From contig NZ_KI421509.1 of assembly GCF_000473225.1 (NCBI RefSeq), positions 3,490,868 through 3,554,867 of the forward strand: a stretch of 64,000 nucleotides of DNA, written 5' to 3'. The notes below the pieces were generated by a model, which was not told the DNA's origin, searched no databases, and saw only the letters and a program-made list of their open reading frames with translations. The stretch's first letter is position 1; every line of letters starts with the position of its first letter. Positions 44,953 through 52,785 of the stretch are shown in pieces. Origin of the DNA: Sedimentitalea nanhaiensis DSM 24252. GTDB lineage: Bacteria > Pseudomonadota > Alphaproteobacteria > Rhodobacterales > Rhodobacteraceae. The position numbers and the translations under genes are program-made.

Positions 44953-46437
44953 ATGGATACCAATACCGCCATTCTGGCCTGCATGCTGATCCCGGCCCTG
45001 GCGGCCATCGGCAATCTGGTGCTGCGCGATTCCCCCAACCTGCGGGATGGCATGACGCTGGTTGCGGCGATCCTGACCTTTGGCAGCGTTCTGAACATCC
45101 TGTACAACGAAGGCAACGGCACCACCGAGCCCCTGGTCCTGTTCTCGGTGATGCCGGGACTGGATCTGGCGTTCAACGTCGAACCCCTGGGTCTGTTGTT
45201 TGCTATCGTTGCCAGCGGTTTGTGGATTGTCACGCATCTGTATGGCGTCGGCTATATGCGCGGCAACAACGAGGATAACCACGCCCGGTTCTTCTGTTTC
45301 TTCTCGGTGGCGATCTCGACCACCATGGGTATCGCCTTTTCCGCCAATATGTTCACCCTGTTCTTGTTCTACGAGGCGCTGACCCTGTCCACCTTCCCGC
45401 TGGTCGCACACAAGGGCACGCCCGAGGCGACCGCAGGCGCGCGCACCTATCTGGGCATACTGATCGGTACGTCGATCGGTCTGCAACTGGTGGCGGTGAT
45501 CTGGACCTGGACCATCACCGGCACGCTGGACTTCACCAAGGGCGGTATTCTTGAAGGGCACATCGCCGGGCCGATGGTAGCGGTGTTGCTGGCGCTCTAT
45601 GCCTTTGGCGTCGGCAAGGCGGCGTTGATGCCGTTTCATCGCTGGCTGCCTGCCGCCATGGTGGCCCCGACGCCGGTGTCCGCGCTGCTGCACGCCGTCG
45701 CCGTGGTCAAGGCCGGGGTGTTCACCATGCTCAAGGTCGGGATCTATATTTTTGGTATCGATTTTCTGGCCGAAACCGGTGCGTCCGAGTGGCTGATGTG
45801 GCTGGCCGCGTTCAGCATCGTTGCCGCATCCATCGTCGCGATGACCAAGGATAACCTTAAGGCGCGGCTGGCCTATTCCACCGTCAGCCAGCTGAGTTAC
45901 ATCACGCTGGGCATGGCGCTGGCGACGTCAATGGGGGTGCTGGGCGGCGGCATGCATATTGCCATGCACGCGATGGGCAAGATCACGTTGTTCATGTGCG
46001 CAGGCTCGATCTATGTAGCGGTGCACAAGACGGAAATCAGCCAGATGACCGGATTGGGTCGTGTTATGCCGATCACTTTTGGTGCGTTTCTGATTGGCGC
46101 GCTGTCAATCATCGGCCTGCCGCCTTTGGGTGGATCCTGGAGCAAATGGCTGCTGGTCATGGGCGCGGCGGATACCGGGCAGTGGGTGATGATCGTCGTA
46201 TTGATGGTCAGCTCGCTGCTGAACGTGGCCTATCTGTTGTCCATCGTCGGGCGCGGGTTCTTTCTTCCGAACCCCGAGATCGCGGCCGGTGCCAAATCGG
46301 CGGAAGCCGGGGTTCTGGTTTGGCTGCCCCCGGCCCTGACCGCGTTTGGCTGCCTGGTGCTGTTCTTCTATGCAGGCGATATCCAGACCTTCCTGATGCC
46401 GCTGGTCGCAGAAACGGGGGTGAGCAATGGCCAATAA
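44953..46437 (+). CDS. Second large antiporter subunit, NuoM/MrpA-N-like
   Basis: 494 residues, about 14 helices. The TM5 Glu lies in TLFLFYEALTLSTFPLVAH and the TM7 Lys in GVGKAALMPFHRWLPAAM. TPVSALLHAVAVVKAGVFTM, the His/Lys of helix 8, is of the NuoL/MrpA kind, unlike the first subunit, so it may stand in for the missing MrpA N-terminal half. DNLKARLAYSTVSQLSYITLG supplies the helix-12 Lys. It starts 9 bases past mrpD. Confidence 0.88.
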   Translation: MDTNTAILACMLIPALAAIGNLVLRDSPNLRDGMTLVAAILTFGSVLNILYNEGNGTTEPLVLFSVMPGLDLAFNVEPLGLLFAIVASGLWIVTHLYGVGYMRGNNEDNHARFFCFFSVAISTTMGIAFSANMFTLFLFYEALTLSTFPLVAHKGTPEATAGARTYLGILIGTSIGLQLVAVIWTWTITGTLDFTKGGILEGHIAGPMVAVLLALYAFGVGKAALMPFHRWLPAAMVAPTPVSALLHAVAVVKAGVFTMLKVGIYIFGIDFLAETGASEWLMWLAAFSIVAASIVAMTKDNLKARLAYSTVSQLSYITLGMALATSMGVLGGGMHIAMHAMGKITLFMCAGSIYVAVHKTEISQMTGLGRVMPITFGAFLIGALSIIGLPPLGGSWSKWLLVMGAADTGQWVMIVVLMVSSLLNVAYLLSIVGRGFFLPNPEIAAGAKSAEAGVLVWLPPALTAFGCLVLFFYAGDIQTFLMPLVAETGVSNGQ

Positions 46438-46774
46438 GAAACCCGACAACCCAGACAGATTTCCGCCTTTGGGGCGTGCGCTGTTGTGGGTCGATGGTCC
46501 CGGCAACGTGGACAAGATCGTTTATGCGCTGGCAGGCGTTTGCGTGGTGCTCTTTCTCGCCGATTTCACCTATAAAAAGCACCCGTATTTCACCGCTGAA
46601 GAAATTCCCGGATTTTACGGCATCTACGGTTTTGTCATGTTCTCCGCCCTGATCCTGGTGGCCAAGACCCTGCGGTTCTTTATCAAACGACCCGAGAATT
46701 ATTACGGCGACAAGGCGATCGACCGCGAGGAATACCCTGTGGATGAGTTGGACGAGGTGGATTACGATGCTTGA
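46427..46774 (+). CDS. Small two-helix membrane protein of the antiporter operon
   Basis: 115 residues. Two helices (IVYALAGVCVVLFLADF and FYGIYGFVMFSALILVAKTL) are joined by a loop with KKHPYFTAEEIPGFYG. Both ends are charged; the C-terminus (REEYPVDELDEVDYDA) is strongly acidic. It overlaps the second large subunit by 11 bases and the third by 8, so all three are made together. I do not recognise it as a standard Mrp subunit; it may be an assembly or accessory part of this variant. Confidence 0.8.
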   Translation: MANKKPDNPDRFPPLGRALLWVDGPGNVDKIVYALAGVCVVLFLADFTYKKHPYFTAEEIPGFYGIYGFVMFSALILVAKTLRFFIKRPENYYGDKAIDREEYPVDELDEVDYDA

Positions 46775-48464
46775 GCAGATCCCCACCGCATTCCTGTACT
46801 TTCTGGCGGCGCTCGCCTTGCCGGTGCTGCCCCGCGGCGCAATCCGCGGTGTTGTGCTGCTGGCGATACCGGCGATCGCAGCCTTGCAGGTCTGGTCCTT
46901 GCCGTTGGGCAATCTGGTGCAGCTCGAGTTTTTTGGCTTTTCACTGGATCTGATGCGGGTCGACAAGCTGAGCCGGGTTTTTGCGCTGATTTTTTGTATC
47001 GCCGCGTTTCTGGGTAATCTCTACGCGTGGCATGTGCGCGATATCGTACAGCAGGTCGCGGCGCTGATGTATGCAGGTGCGGCCATCGGGGCGGTGTTTG
47101 CGGGCGATCTGATCACCCTGTTTTTCTATTGGGAAGGCACCGCGATTTCCTCGGTCTTTCTGATCTGGGCAAGGAGGACGGTGGGGTCGTTTCATACCGG
47201 CATGCGGTATCTGATCATTCAGGTCGGATCGGGTGTGATCCTGCTGGCCGGGGTTATCCTGATGTATGTGGATACCGGCAGCATCGCCTTTGAGCGCATG
47301 GAGCTTGGTAGCCCGGCGACCTGGCTGATCTTTCTCAGCTTCGGGATCAAATGTGCCTTTCCGTTGCTGCACAACTGGCTACAGGACAGCTATCCGGCGG
47401 CAACTGTCACAGGCACGGTGATCCTGTCGGCTTTTACCACCAAGCTGGCGGTATATGCCTTGGCGCGTGGGTTCGCGGGCACCGAAATCCTGATCTATAT
47501 CGGCGCGATCATGACGCTGTTCCCGATTTTCTTTGCCGAGATTGAAAACGATCTGCGCCGGGTGCTGGCCTATAGCCTGAACAACCAGTTGGGGTTCATG
47601 GTCGTGGGCATCGGCATCGGCACCGAGATGTCGCTGAACGGCACCGCCAGCCATGCTTTTGCGCATATCCTGTACAAGGCGCTGTTGTTCATGAGCGTGG
47701 GGGCGGTGATGTTCCGAACCGGCACATCCAAGGCGTCGGAGCTGGGCGGGTTGTATCGCACCATGCCGCGCACCGCCATGTTCTGTCTCGTCGGTGCCGC
47801 GTCGATCTCGGCCTTTCCGCTGTTTTCGGGGTTTGTCACCAAATCGCTGGTTATGAGCGCCACGGCGGAAGAGAATTACCCGTGGATCTGGGCCATTATG
47901 CTGTTTGCCTCGGCGGGTGTTCTCAGCCACTCGGGCATCAAGATTCCGTATTTCACCTTTTTCGCCCATGACAGTGGCAAACGTCCCAAAGAGGCACCGG
48001 TGCACATGCAACTGGCCATGGGCATCACCGCAGCCCTGTGCATCCTGATCGGCATCTTTCCTGAACCGCTGTATGCTCTGCTGCCATATGAGGTCGAATA
48101 TCAGCCCTATACCGTGGGGCATGTGGTGACGCAGCTGCAGTTGTTGTGCTTTGCGCTTCTCGCCTTCTGCTTCCTGATGCGCACCGGCATTCATCCGGCA
48201 GAGATCCGGGCCATAAATCTGGACACCGATTGGACCTATCGGCGGATGCTGCCCCGCCTGATCCAATGGCTGTCCGGCCCGGTGGGCGGGATTTTCAAGG
48301 GCATCGAAATCCTGAAAACCACATGGCTGAAAGGGATGATCATCACCCTGTACCACTCATTCGGCCCGCAGGGACGGACGTCACAGTTCTGGCCAACCGG
48401 TGCGATGGTGCTTTGGATCGCTGTTCTGTTGGGGATCACGCTGATGGTAAGCTATGCCAGCTGA
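46767..48464 (+). CDS. Third large antiporter subunit, NuoN/MrpD-like
   Basis: 565 residues. The TM5 Glu (TLFFYWEGTAISSVFLIW) and TM7 Lys (FGIKCAFPLLHNWLQDSYPA) are kept, as is the helix-12 region ENDLRRVLAYSLNNQLGFMV, where the usual Lys is replaced by Arg. The C-terminus is long and has YHSFGPQGRTSQFWPTG. It starts at 46767, eight bases inside the previous gene. Retention of the acidic and basic pathway residues suggests it can move protons. Confidence 0.88.
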   Translation: MLEQIPTAFLYFLAALALPVLPRGAIRGVVLLAIPAIAALQVWSLPLGNLVQLEFFGFSLDLMRVDKLSRVFALIFCIAAFLGNLYAWHVRDIVQQVAALMYAGAAIGAVFAGDLITLFFYWEGTAISSVFLIWARRTVGSFHTGMRYLIIQVGSGVILLAGVILMYVDTGSIAFERMELGSPATWLIFLSFGIKCAFPLLHNWLQDSYPAATVTGTVILSAFTTKLAVYALARGFAGTEILIYIGAIMTLFPIFFAEIENDLRRVLAYSLNNQLGFMVVGIGIGTEMSLNGTASHAFAHILYKALLFMSVGAVMFRTGTSKASELGGLYRTMPRTAMFCLVGAASISAFPLFSGFVTKSLVMSATAEENYPWIWAIMLFASAGVLSHSGIKIPYFTFFAHDSGKRPKEAPVHMQLAMGITAALCILIGIFPEPLYALLPYEVEYQPYTVGHVVTQLQLLCFALLAFCFLMRTGIHPAEIRAINLDTDWTYRRMLPRLIQWLSGPVGGIFKGIEILKTTWLKGMIITLYHSFGPQGRTSQFWPTGAMVLWIAVLLGITLMVSYAS

Positions 48465-48562
48465 GGCAGTCCCTGGGCGGCGTTAAAGGTCTGGAAATGC
48501 TGCGCAGGCCGGTGCATGGTGCGTAAATACTTGCCTTGTTACCGAAATATTGGACCGCTGCC

Positions 48563-49930
48563 ATGACCCTGCACCCCAACTCAGCCGAAGCCCGCGACGT
48601 CGCTTATCACCTGCATGGATATACCAATGCGCGTGCCCATCAACAGACTGGACCGGTGGTGATCGAGCGGGGCGAGGGTGCTTATGTCTACGACAGCGAA
48701 GGCAACCGGTATTTCGAGGGCATGGCCGGGTTGTGGAGCACCGCCGTCGGCTTTAGCGAGCGGCGCCTTGCACAGGCGGCGGCGCGGCAGATGGAGAAGC
48801 TGCCCTATTACCACAGCTTTGGCGGCCGCTCGCACGGGCCGGCCATCGATCTTGCGGAAAAGCTGATCGAACTCGCGCCGGTGCCCATGAGCAAGGTATT
48901 CTTTACCAATTCTGGGTCCGAGGCCAACGACACCGTGCTCAAACTGCTGTGGTATCGATCCAACGCCATGGGCCAGCCACACCGCAAGAAGGTCATCAGC
49001 CGGCTGCGTGGTTATCACGGGGTCACCATCGCCTCGGCCAGCATGACGGGCCTGCCGATCAACCACGCGTCGTTTGATCTGCCGATTGCCAATGTGCTGC
49101 ACACCGGCTGTCCGCACCATTATCGCGAGGGGCTGGAGGGTGAGAGTGAAGAGCAGTTTGCCACCCGTTTGGCGGACGATCTCGAAGCGATGATTCAGGC
49201 CGAGGGGCCGGAAACCGTGATGGCCTTTATCGCCGAGCCGGTGATGGGCGCGGGGGGCGTTGTGGTCCCCCCGGCGACCTATTGGGACAAGATCCAGCAG
49301 GTGCTGAACCGGCACGATATCCTGCTGATCGCGGATGAGGTGATCTGTGGCTTTGGCCGTACCGGGCAGATGTTTGGCTCGCAGACCTATGGTATGAAAC
49401 CGGACATCCTGGTGATGTCCAAACAACTGACCTCGACCTATTTCCCGCTGTCCGCATTCATGATCAACGCGCGTGTGTTCGAACCGATCGCCGACGAAAG
49501 CAACCGGATCGGCGTTCTGGGCCACGGGTTCACCGGTGCCGGGCATCCGGTTGGCGCAGCCATCGCACTGGAAAACCTCGCCATCATCCAGGAGCGCGAC
49601 CTGGTGGCCAATTCGGCAGAGGTCGGCGGCTATTTGCAGGCCGAACTGCGCACGCTGGCGGACCATCCTCTGGTGGGCGAGGTGCGCGGCGTCGCCCTGA
49701 TTGCAGGGATCGAACTGGTACTGGACAAGGCCGCCAAGACAGCGGCGGAAACGCCGGGCAAGCTGGGCGGGTATGCGGCAGCAAGGTTGTTCGAACACGG
49801 CGTGATTTCACGGGCGGCAGTGGATACCATCACCCTGTGCCCGCCCCTGATCGTGACGCGATCCGACATTGATGGATTGCTGGTTGCCCTGCGCAAATCT
49901 CTGGATGAAACGCTGGTCGAATTTGGTTGA
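48563..49930 (+). CDS. Class III PLP-dependent aminotransferase
   Basis: 455 residues. Pyridoxal-phosphate Lys lies in DILVMSKQLTSTYFPLSAF at about residue 285. The cofactor Asp motif is LLIADEVICGFGRTGQMFGS and the substrate-loop motif is FFTNSGSEANDTVLKLLWY with RLRGYHGVTIASASMTG. The family includes omega-amino acid:pyruvate and putrescine or taurine aminotransferases. No neighbour settles the substrate. Start at 48563 puts MTLHPNSAEARD at the N-terminus; the extra upstream codons look unconserved. Confidence 0.9.
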   Translation: MTLHPNSAEARDVAYHLHGYTNARAHQQTGPVVIERGEGAYVYDSEGNRYFEGMAGLWSTAVGFSERRLAQAAARQMEKLPYYHSFGGRSHGPAIDLAEKLIELAPVPMSKVFFTNSGSEANDTVLKLLWYRSNAMGQPHRKKVISRLRGYHGVTIASASMTGLPINHASFDLPIANVLHTGCPHHYREGLEGESEEQFATRLADDLEAMIQAEGPETVMAFIAEPVMGAGGVVVPPATYWDKIQQVLNRHDILLIADEVICGFGRTGQMFGSQTYGMKPDILVMSKQLTSTYFPLSAFMINARVFEPIADESNRIGVLGHGFTGAGHPVGAAIALENLAIIQERDLVANSAEVGGYLQAELRTLADHPLVGEVRGVALIAGIELVLDKAAKTAAETPGKLGGYAAARLFEHGVISRAAVDTITLCPPLIVTRSDIDGLLVALRKSLDETLVEFG

Positions 49931-49942
49931 GGCCGGTTGGAC

Positions 49943-50581
49943 CTATGGAGTCCAGCGCAAGAAATTGGCAATCATCCGGAGGCCCGCCGCCTGACTTTTC
50001 TCGGGATGGAACTGCATCCCGAGCATGGTGCCCCGACCGATCACGGCGGTGACATCTCCGCCATAATCCACATGCGCGAGCCGCTGGGCGGGATCGGCGA
50101 CGTGGAACTGGTAGGAATGCACGAAATAGGCGTGATCGCCCGTCTCGATGCCGTCGAACACAGGGTGCGGCGTGTCGATGACCAGATCGTTCCAGCCCAT
50201 GTGCGGCACCTTCAGGGCTGCATCTGCGGGCGTGATACGAACCACCTCGCCCTTGACCCAGTCCAACCCGGGCGAATCTTCGTATTCGCGGCCCCAACTG
50301 GCCATCAGTTGCATGCCGACGCAGATGCCCAGAAAGGGGCGGGCGCGGATTTCGACCGCTTCGACCAGGGCATCGAACAGCCCCGAATGGTCGCGCAGGG
50401 CGGCTGCGCAGGCGGGAAAGGCACCGTCGCCGGGCAGGACCACACGATCGGCGCGGGCCACCACGTCTGCGTCACCCGTTACCACAACCGTGCCGGCGTC
50501 CACCTCGCGGGCCATGCGCTGAAACGCCTTTTCGGCGGAATGCAGGTTGCCGCTTTCGTAATCGACGATCGCTGTCAGCAT
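49943..50581 (-). CDS. hisH: Imidazole glycerol phosphate synthase, glutaminase subunit
   Basis: 212 residues. AIVDYESGNLHSAEKAFQRM starts the class I glutamine amidotransferase fold. The nucleophile Cys is in PFLGICVGMQLMASWG (about residue 81). The His and Glu of the triad are in MLGMQFHPEKSQAAGL near the C-terminus. It supplies ammonia to HisF. hisB lies 4 bases upstream on the same strand. The usual downstream partners hisA and hisF are 41-43 kb away. Confidence 0.96.
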   Translation of the reverse strand: MLTAIVDYESGNLHSAEKAFQRMAREVDAGTVVVTGDADVVARADRVVLPGDGAFPACAAALRDHSGLFDALVEAVEIRARPFLGICVGMQLMASWGREYEDSPGLDWVKGEVVRITPADAALKVPHMGWNDLVIDTPHPVFDGIETGDHAYFVHSYQFHVADPAQRLAHVDYGGDVTAVIGRGTMLGMQFHPEKSQAAGLRMIANFLRWTP

Positions 50582-50585
50582 CGCA

Positions 50586-51173
50586 TCACAGCGCGCCTTT
50601 GGTGGACGGCACGGCATCGGCCTTGCGCGGATCGATCTCGACCGCCTCGCGCAGGGCGCGGGCCACGGATTTGAACGCCGCTTCGGCGATGTGATGGCTG
50701 TTCAGCCCGTGCAGCCGGTCCACGTGCAGTGTGATGCCGCCATGTGTCGAGAGCGCCTGAAAGAATTCGCGCACCAGTTCGGTGTCAAACGTGCCGATCT
50801 TGGGTGTTGGCAGATCCACGTTCCAGATCAGGAACGGGCGCGCCGACAGATCCAGCGCCGTGCGCACCTGCGCGTCGTCCATCGGCAACAGGCAGGCACC
50901 GTACCGGCGAATGCCGCGCTTGTCGCCCAGGGCCTGCGCCAGGGCCTGTCCCAGCGCGATCCCGACGTCCTCGACCGTGTGATGATCGTCGATGTGCAGA
51001 TCGCCGGTGGCGCGGATCGTCAAGTCGACCAGCGAATGGCGGGCCAACTGATCCAGCATGTGGTCAAAGAACCCCACACCGGTCTTGTTGTCATAGGCCC
51101 CGGTGCCGTCCAGGTCGATCTGCACGGTAATGTCGGTTTCTGCGGTCTTACGGGTGATGGTGGCGCTGCGCAT
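50586..51173 (-). CDS. hisB: Imidazoleglycerol-phosphate dehydratase
   Basis: 195 residues, the single-domain form without the phosphatase. [40 protein letters not shown] and [20 protein letters not shown] supply the His/Glu metal ligands. It carries out the seventh step of histidine synthesis. AGGA lies 8 nt upstream of the ATG at 51173. It heads a two-gene operon with hisH. Confidence 0.96.
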   Translation of the reverse strand: MRSATITRKTAETDITVQIDLDGTGAYDNKTGVGFFDHMLDQLARHSLVDLTIRATGDLHIDDHHTVEDVGIALGQALAQALGDKRGIRRYGACLLPMDDAQVRTALDLSARPFLIWNVDLPTPKIGTFDTELVREFFQALSTHGGITLHVDRLHGLNSHHIAEAAFKSVARALREAVEIDPRKADAVPSTKGAL

Positions 51174-51340
51174 GGTGCTGTCCTGTCTGCTTGGGCCGCT
51201 TATAGGGCCAGCGGGGCTGGGTTCCAAGCGGTTCCGGGCCCGTCACGCCCTGCCTGTGGCTGCCAAGCCGCGACAGCAGGGGATTGCACCCTGACGCGCG
51301 TCGTGCCAGCGTGCCCGCAAACCAGAAATGAGGCCACCCG

Positions 51341-51580
51341 ATGACCACCTGCGTCTATATTCAGCTGCGCTGCAAACCCGGCACCACCTACAAGGTGGCG
51401 GAAGAAATCGCCCTGCGTGAAATCCATTCCGAGCTTTATTCGACCAGTGGCGAATATGATCTGCTGATGAAGCTGTATATTCCGGGTGACGCGGATGTGG
51501 GGAAGTATATCAACGAGAATCTGCTGAGCATTCCGGGAATCGAACGCTCGCTGACAACGATCACGTTCAAGGCGTTCTAA
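51341..51580 (+). CDS. Stand-alone Lrp/AsnC ligand-binding domain (RAM) protein
   Basis: 79 residues. It has only the AsnC-type ligand domain (TTCVYIQLRCKPGTTYKVAEE, STSGEYDLLMKLYIPG, IPGIERSLTTITFK) and no HTH, so it cannot bind DNA by itself. Such solo domains assemble into rings and bind amino acids. GAGG lies about 7 nt before the ATG. It diverges from hisB with 167 bases between starts. Confidence 0.88.
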   Translation: MTTCVYIQLRCKPGTTYKVAEEIALREIHSELYSTSGEYDLLMKLYIPGDADVGKYINENLLSIPGIERSLTTITFKAF

Positions 51581-51602
51581 CGCCGGACGGGAAAAACGGC
51601 GC

Positions 51603-51624
51603 GCTTGTCCACGTCAGGACAAGC
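51603..51624. terminator. Hairpin after AsnC-domain gene
   Basis: GCTTGTCC (51603-51610) pairs with GGACAAGC (51617-51624) around ACGTCA. It lies 22 bases past the AsnC-domain stop. No U-tract follows, so the call is modest. Confidence 0.4.
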
Positions 51625-51710
51625 CTGCCGACATGGCATTGAAGCTTGGACATTTTATTTGTCTCTACCGACCCCGGCGGCGCCCCATTTCCGATCGTGT
51701 CTGGTGAAAA

Positions 51711-51785
51711 TGGAGCGGGCGATGAGATTCGAACTCACGACCCTAACCTTGGCAAGGTTATGCTCTACCCCTGAGCTACGCCCGC
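51711..51785 (-). tRNA. tRNA-Gly (anticodon GCC)
   Basis: Read on the minus strand: acceptor GCGGGCG with CGCCCGC, discriminator T and CCA. D-arm AGCTCAGGGGTAGAGC, anticodon loop TTGCCAA with GCC (complement at 51751-51753), and T-arm GTGAG-TTCGAAT-CTCAT. All arms are regular with a short variable loop, 75 bases including CCA. It stands alone. Confidence 0.97.
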
Positions 51786-51940
51786 GTCCTTGGGTGAGGC
51801 GTGAGATATAAACAACTGACCGAACCCGCAAGAGGAAAAACAAAGAGAATCGTAAAAAAAATTGACCCGCCGCACGACGGATCCGGCGTGGTCATGCGTT
51901 GAACATCGTAACACCAGGTCAAAGGCGGGAAGGGAATGCG

Positions 51941-52102
51941 ATGATCTGCCGGGAAACGGTCAAATTGGGTATTCTGATCAGCTGCATCTGCGTGGCTCTG
52001 GCGCTGCCGGATACGCAGGAGAGGCAGGCTTTGCTATCCACGGGGTTCAGCGGGCCGCCTGCCGTAAAGACGCAGAAGATCGAGCCGCGCCGGGTCATGT
52101 GA
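51941..52102 (+). CDS. Candidate 53-residue small exported or membrane protein
   Basis: ATG at 51941 has AAGGGA about 7 nt upstream. The product has a basic start, one hydrophobic stretch (VKLGILISCICVALALP) and a polar tail (TQKIEPRRV). It could be a short secreted peptide or a small membrane protein. No family recognised. It lies between the tRNA-Gly and the YjbR-type gene. Confidence 0.45.
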   Translation: MICRETVKLGILISCICVALALPDTQERQALLSTGFSGPPAVKTQKIEPRRVM

Positions 52103-52205
52103 GCGCCAGCCCCGGTTGCGCGGCGCGTCGGAGGCGTGCCATATCAACCCTGCACCGGGCGTCGCGATGGACGTCGGGCAGGGGCGCAAACAGGGGCAGG
52201 CTGGC

Positions 52206-52559
52206 ATGACACGCGAGGAATTCAACCTATTTTGCAAGGGTTTGCCTCAGACCACGCATGTGGTGCAATGGGGCAATGCCGATGTCTGGAAGGTCGGCGG
52301 CAAGGTGTTTGCGATCTGCGGCTGGGCCGATGGCGAGGACGCGTTCACCTTTAAGGTCAGCGAGATCGCGTTCGAGGTTCTGGGCGATATGCCGGGCATC
52401 CGGCCCGCGCCCTATCTGGCGTCACGCGGGATGAAATGGTTACAGCATTATGCGGCGCCGGGCCTGTCGGACGCCGAGTTGCAGCGCCACATCCGCCTGT
52501 CTTATGACATGATCGTTGCCAAGCTGACCAAGAAGCTGCGCGCCGAATTGGGGCTGTGA
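52206..52559 (+). CDS. MmcQ/YjbR-family protein
   Basis: 117 residues, the full single domain. It starts MTREEFNLFCKGLPQTTHVVQW, followed by DVWKVGGKVFAICGWADG and FEVLGDMPGIRPAPYLASRG, then WLQHYAAPGLSDAELQRHI. The family has a CyaY-like double-wing fold, and its role is unsettled (DNA-binding was proposed). The start at 52206 fits the usual N-terminus. It converges on pyc through a gap holding the 11-bp repeat array. Confidence 0.88.
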   Translation: MTREEFNLFCKGLPQTTHVVQWGNADVWKVGGKVFAICGWADGEDAFTFKVSEIAFEVLGDMPGIRPAPYLASRGMKWLQHYAAPGLSDAELQRHIRLSYDMIVAKLTKKLRAELGL

Positions 52560-52655
52560 CAGCTGGGGTGCGCAACAGTCTGTAAACCAAATTCGCGCGC
52601 TACGGCGATCGTGGCGTCAACGCCTGTGTGTCATGGTCAGGGTGCCGTATGGACC

Positions 52656-52688
52656 GCGTACATATCCTGGACATATGCCGTACATACG
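52656..52688. repeat. Array of three 11-bp CGTACATA-type units (copy B)
   Basis: GCGTACATATC (52656-52666), CTGGACATATG (52667-52677) and CCGTACATACG (52678-52688) are contiguous, with the ACATA core repeating every 11 bp. A fourth degenerate unit, CCGTATGGACC, sits at 52645-52655. It lies in a convergent gap, about 97 bases past the YjbR-type gene and 98 past the pyc stop, as does copy A at 5841. Function unknown. Confidence 0.6.
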
Positions 52689-52749
52689 CGATGGCCATCC
52701 CGGTGGGGATCGGCCGGGTAAACACCGCGTGCGATGGCGGATTGCAAAC

Positions 52750-52773
52750 GGCGGAGCCGGGCACGGCTCCGCC
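52750..52773 (-). terminator. Terminator of pyc
   Basis: A perfect 10-bp stem GGCGGAGCCG / CGGCTCCGCC (52750-52759 and 52764-52773) around GGCA. It lies 12 bases past the pyc stop on the minus strand and is followed there by GTTTGC. A strong stem with a short T-run. Confidence 0.7.
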
Positions 52774-52785
52774 GATCGCCGATGG

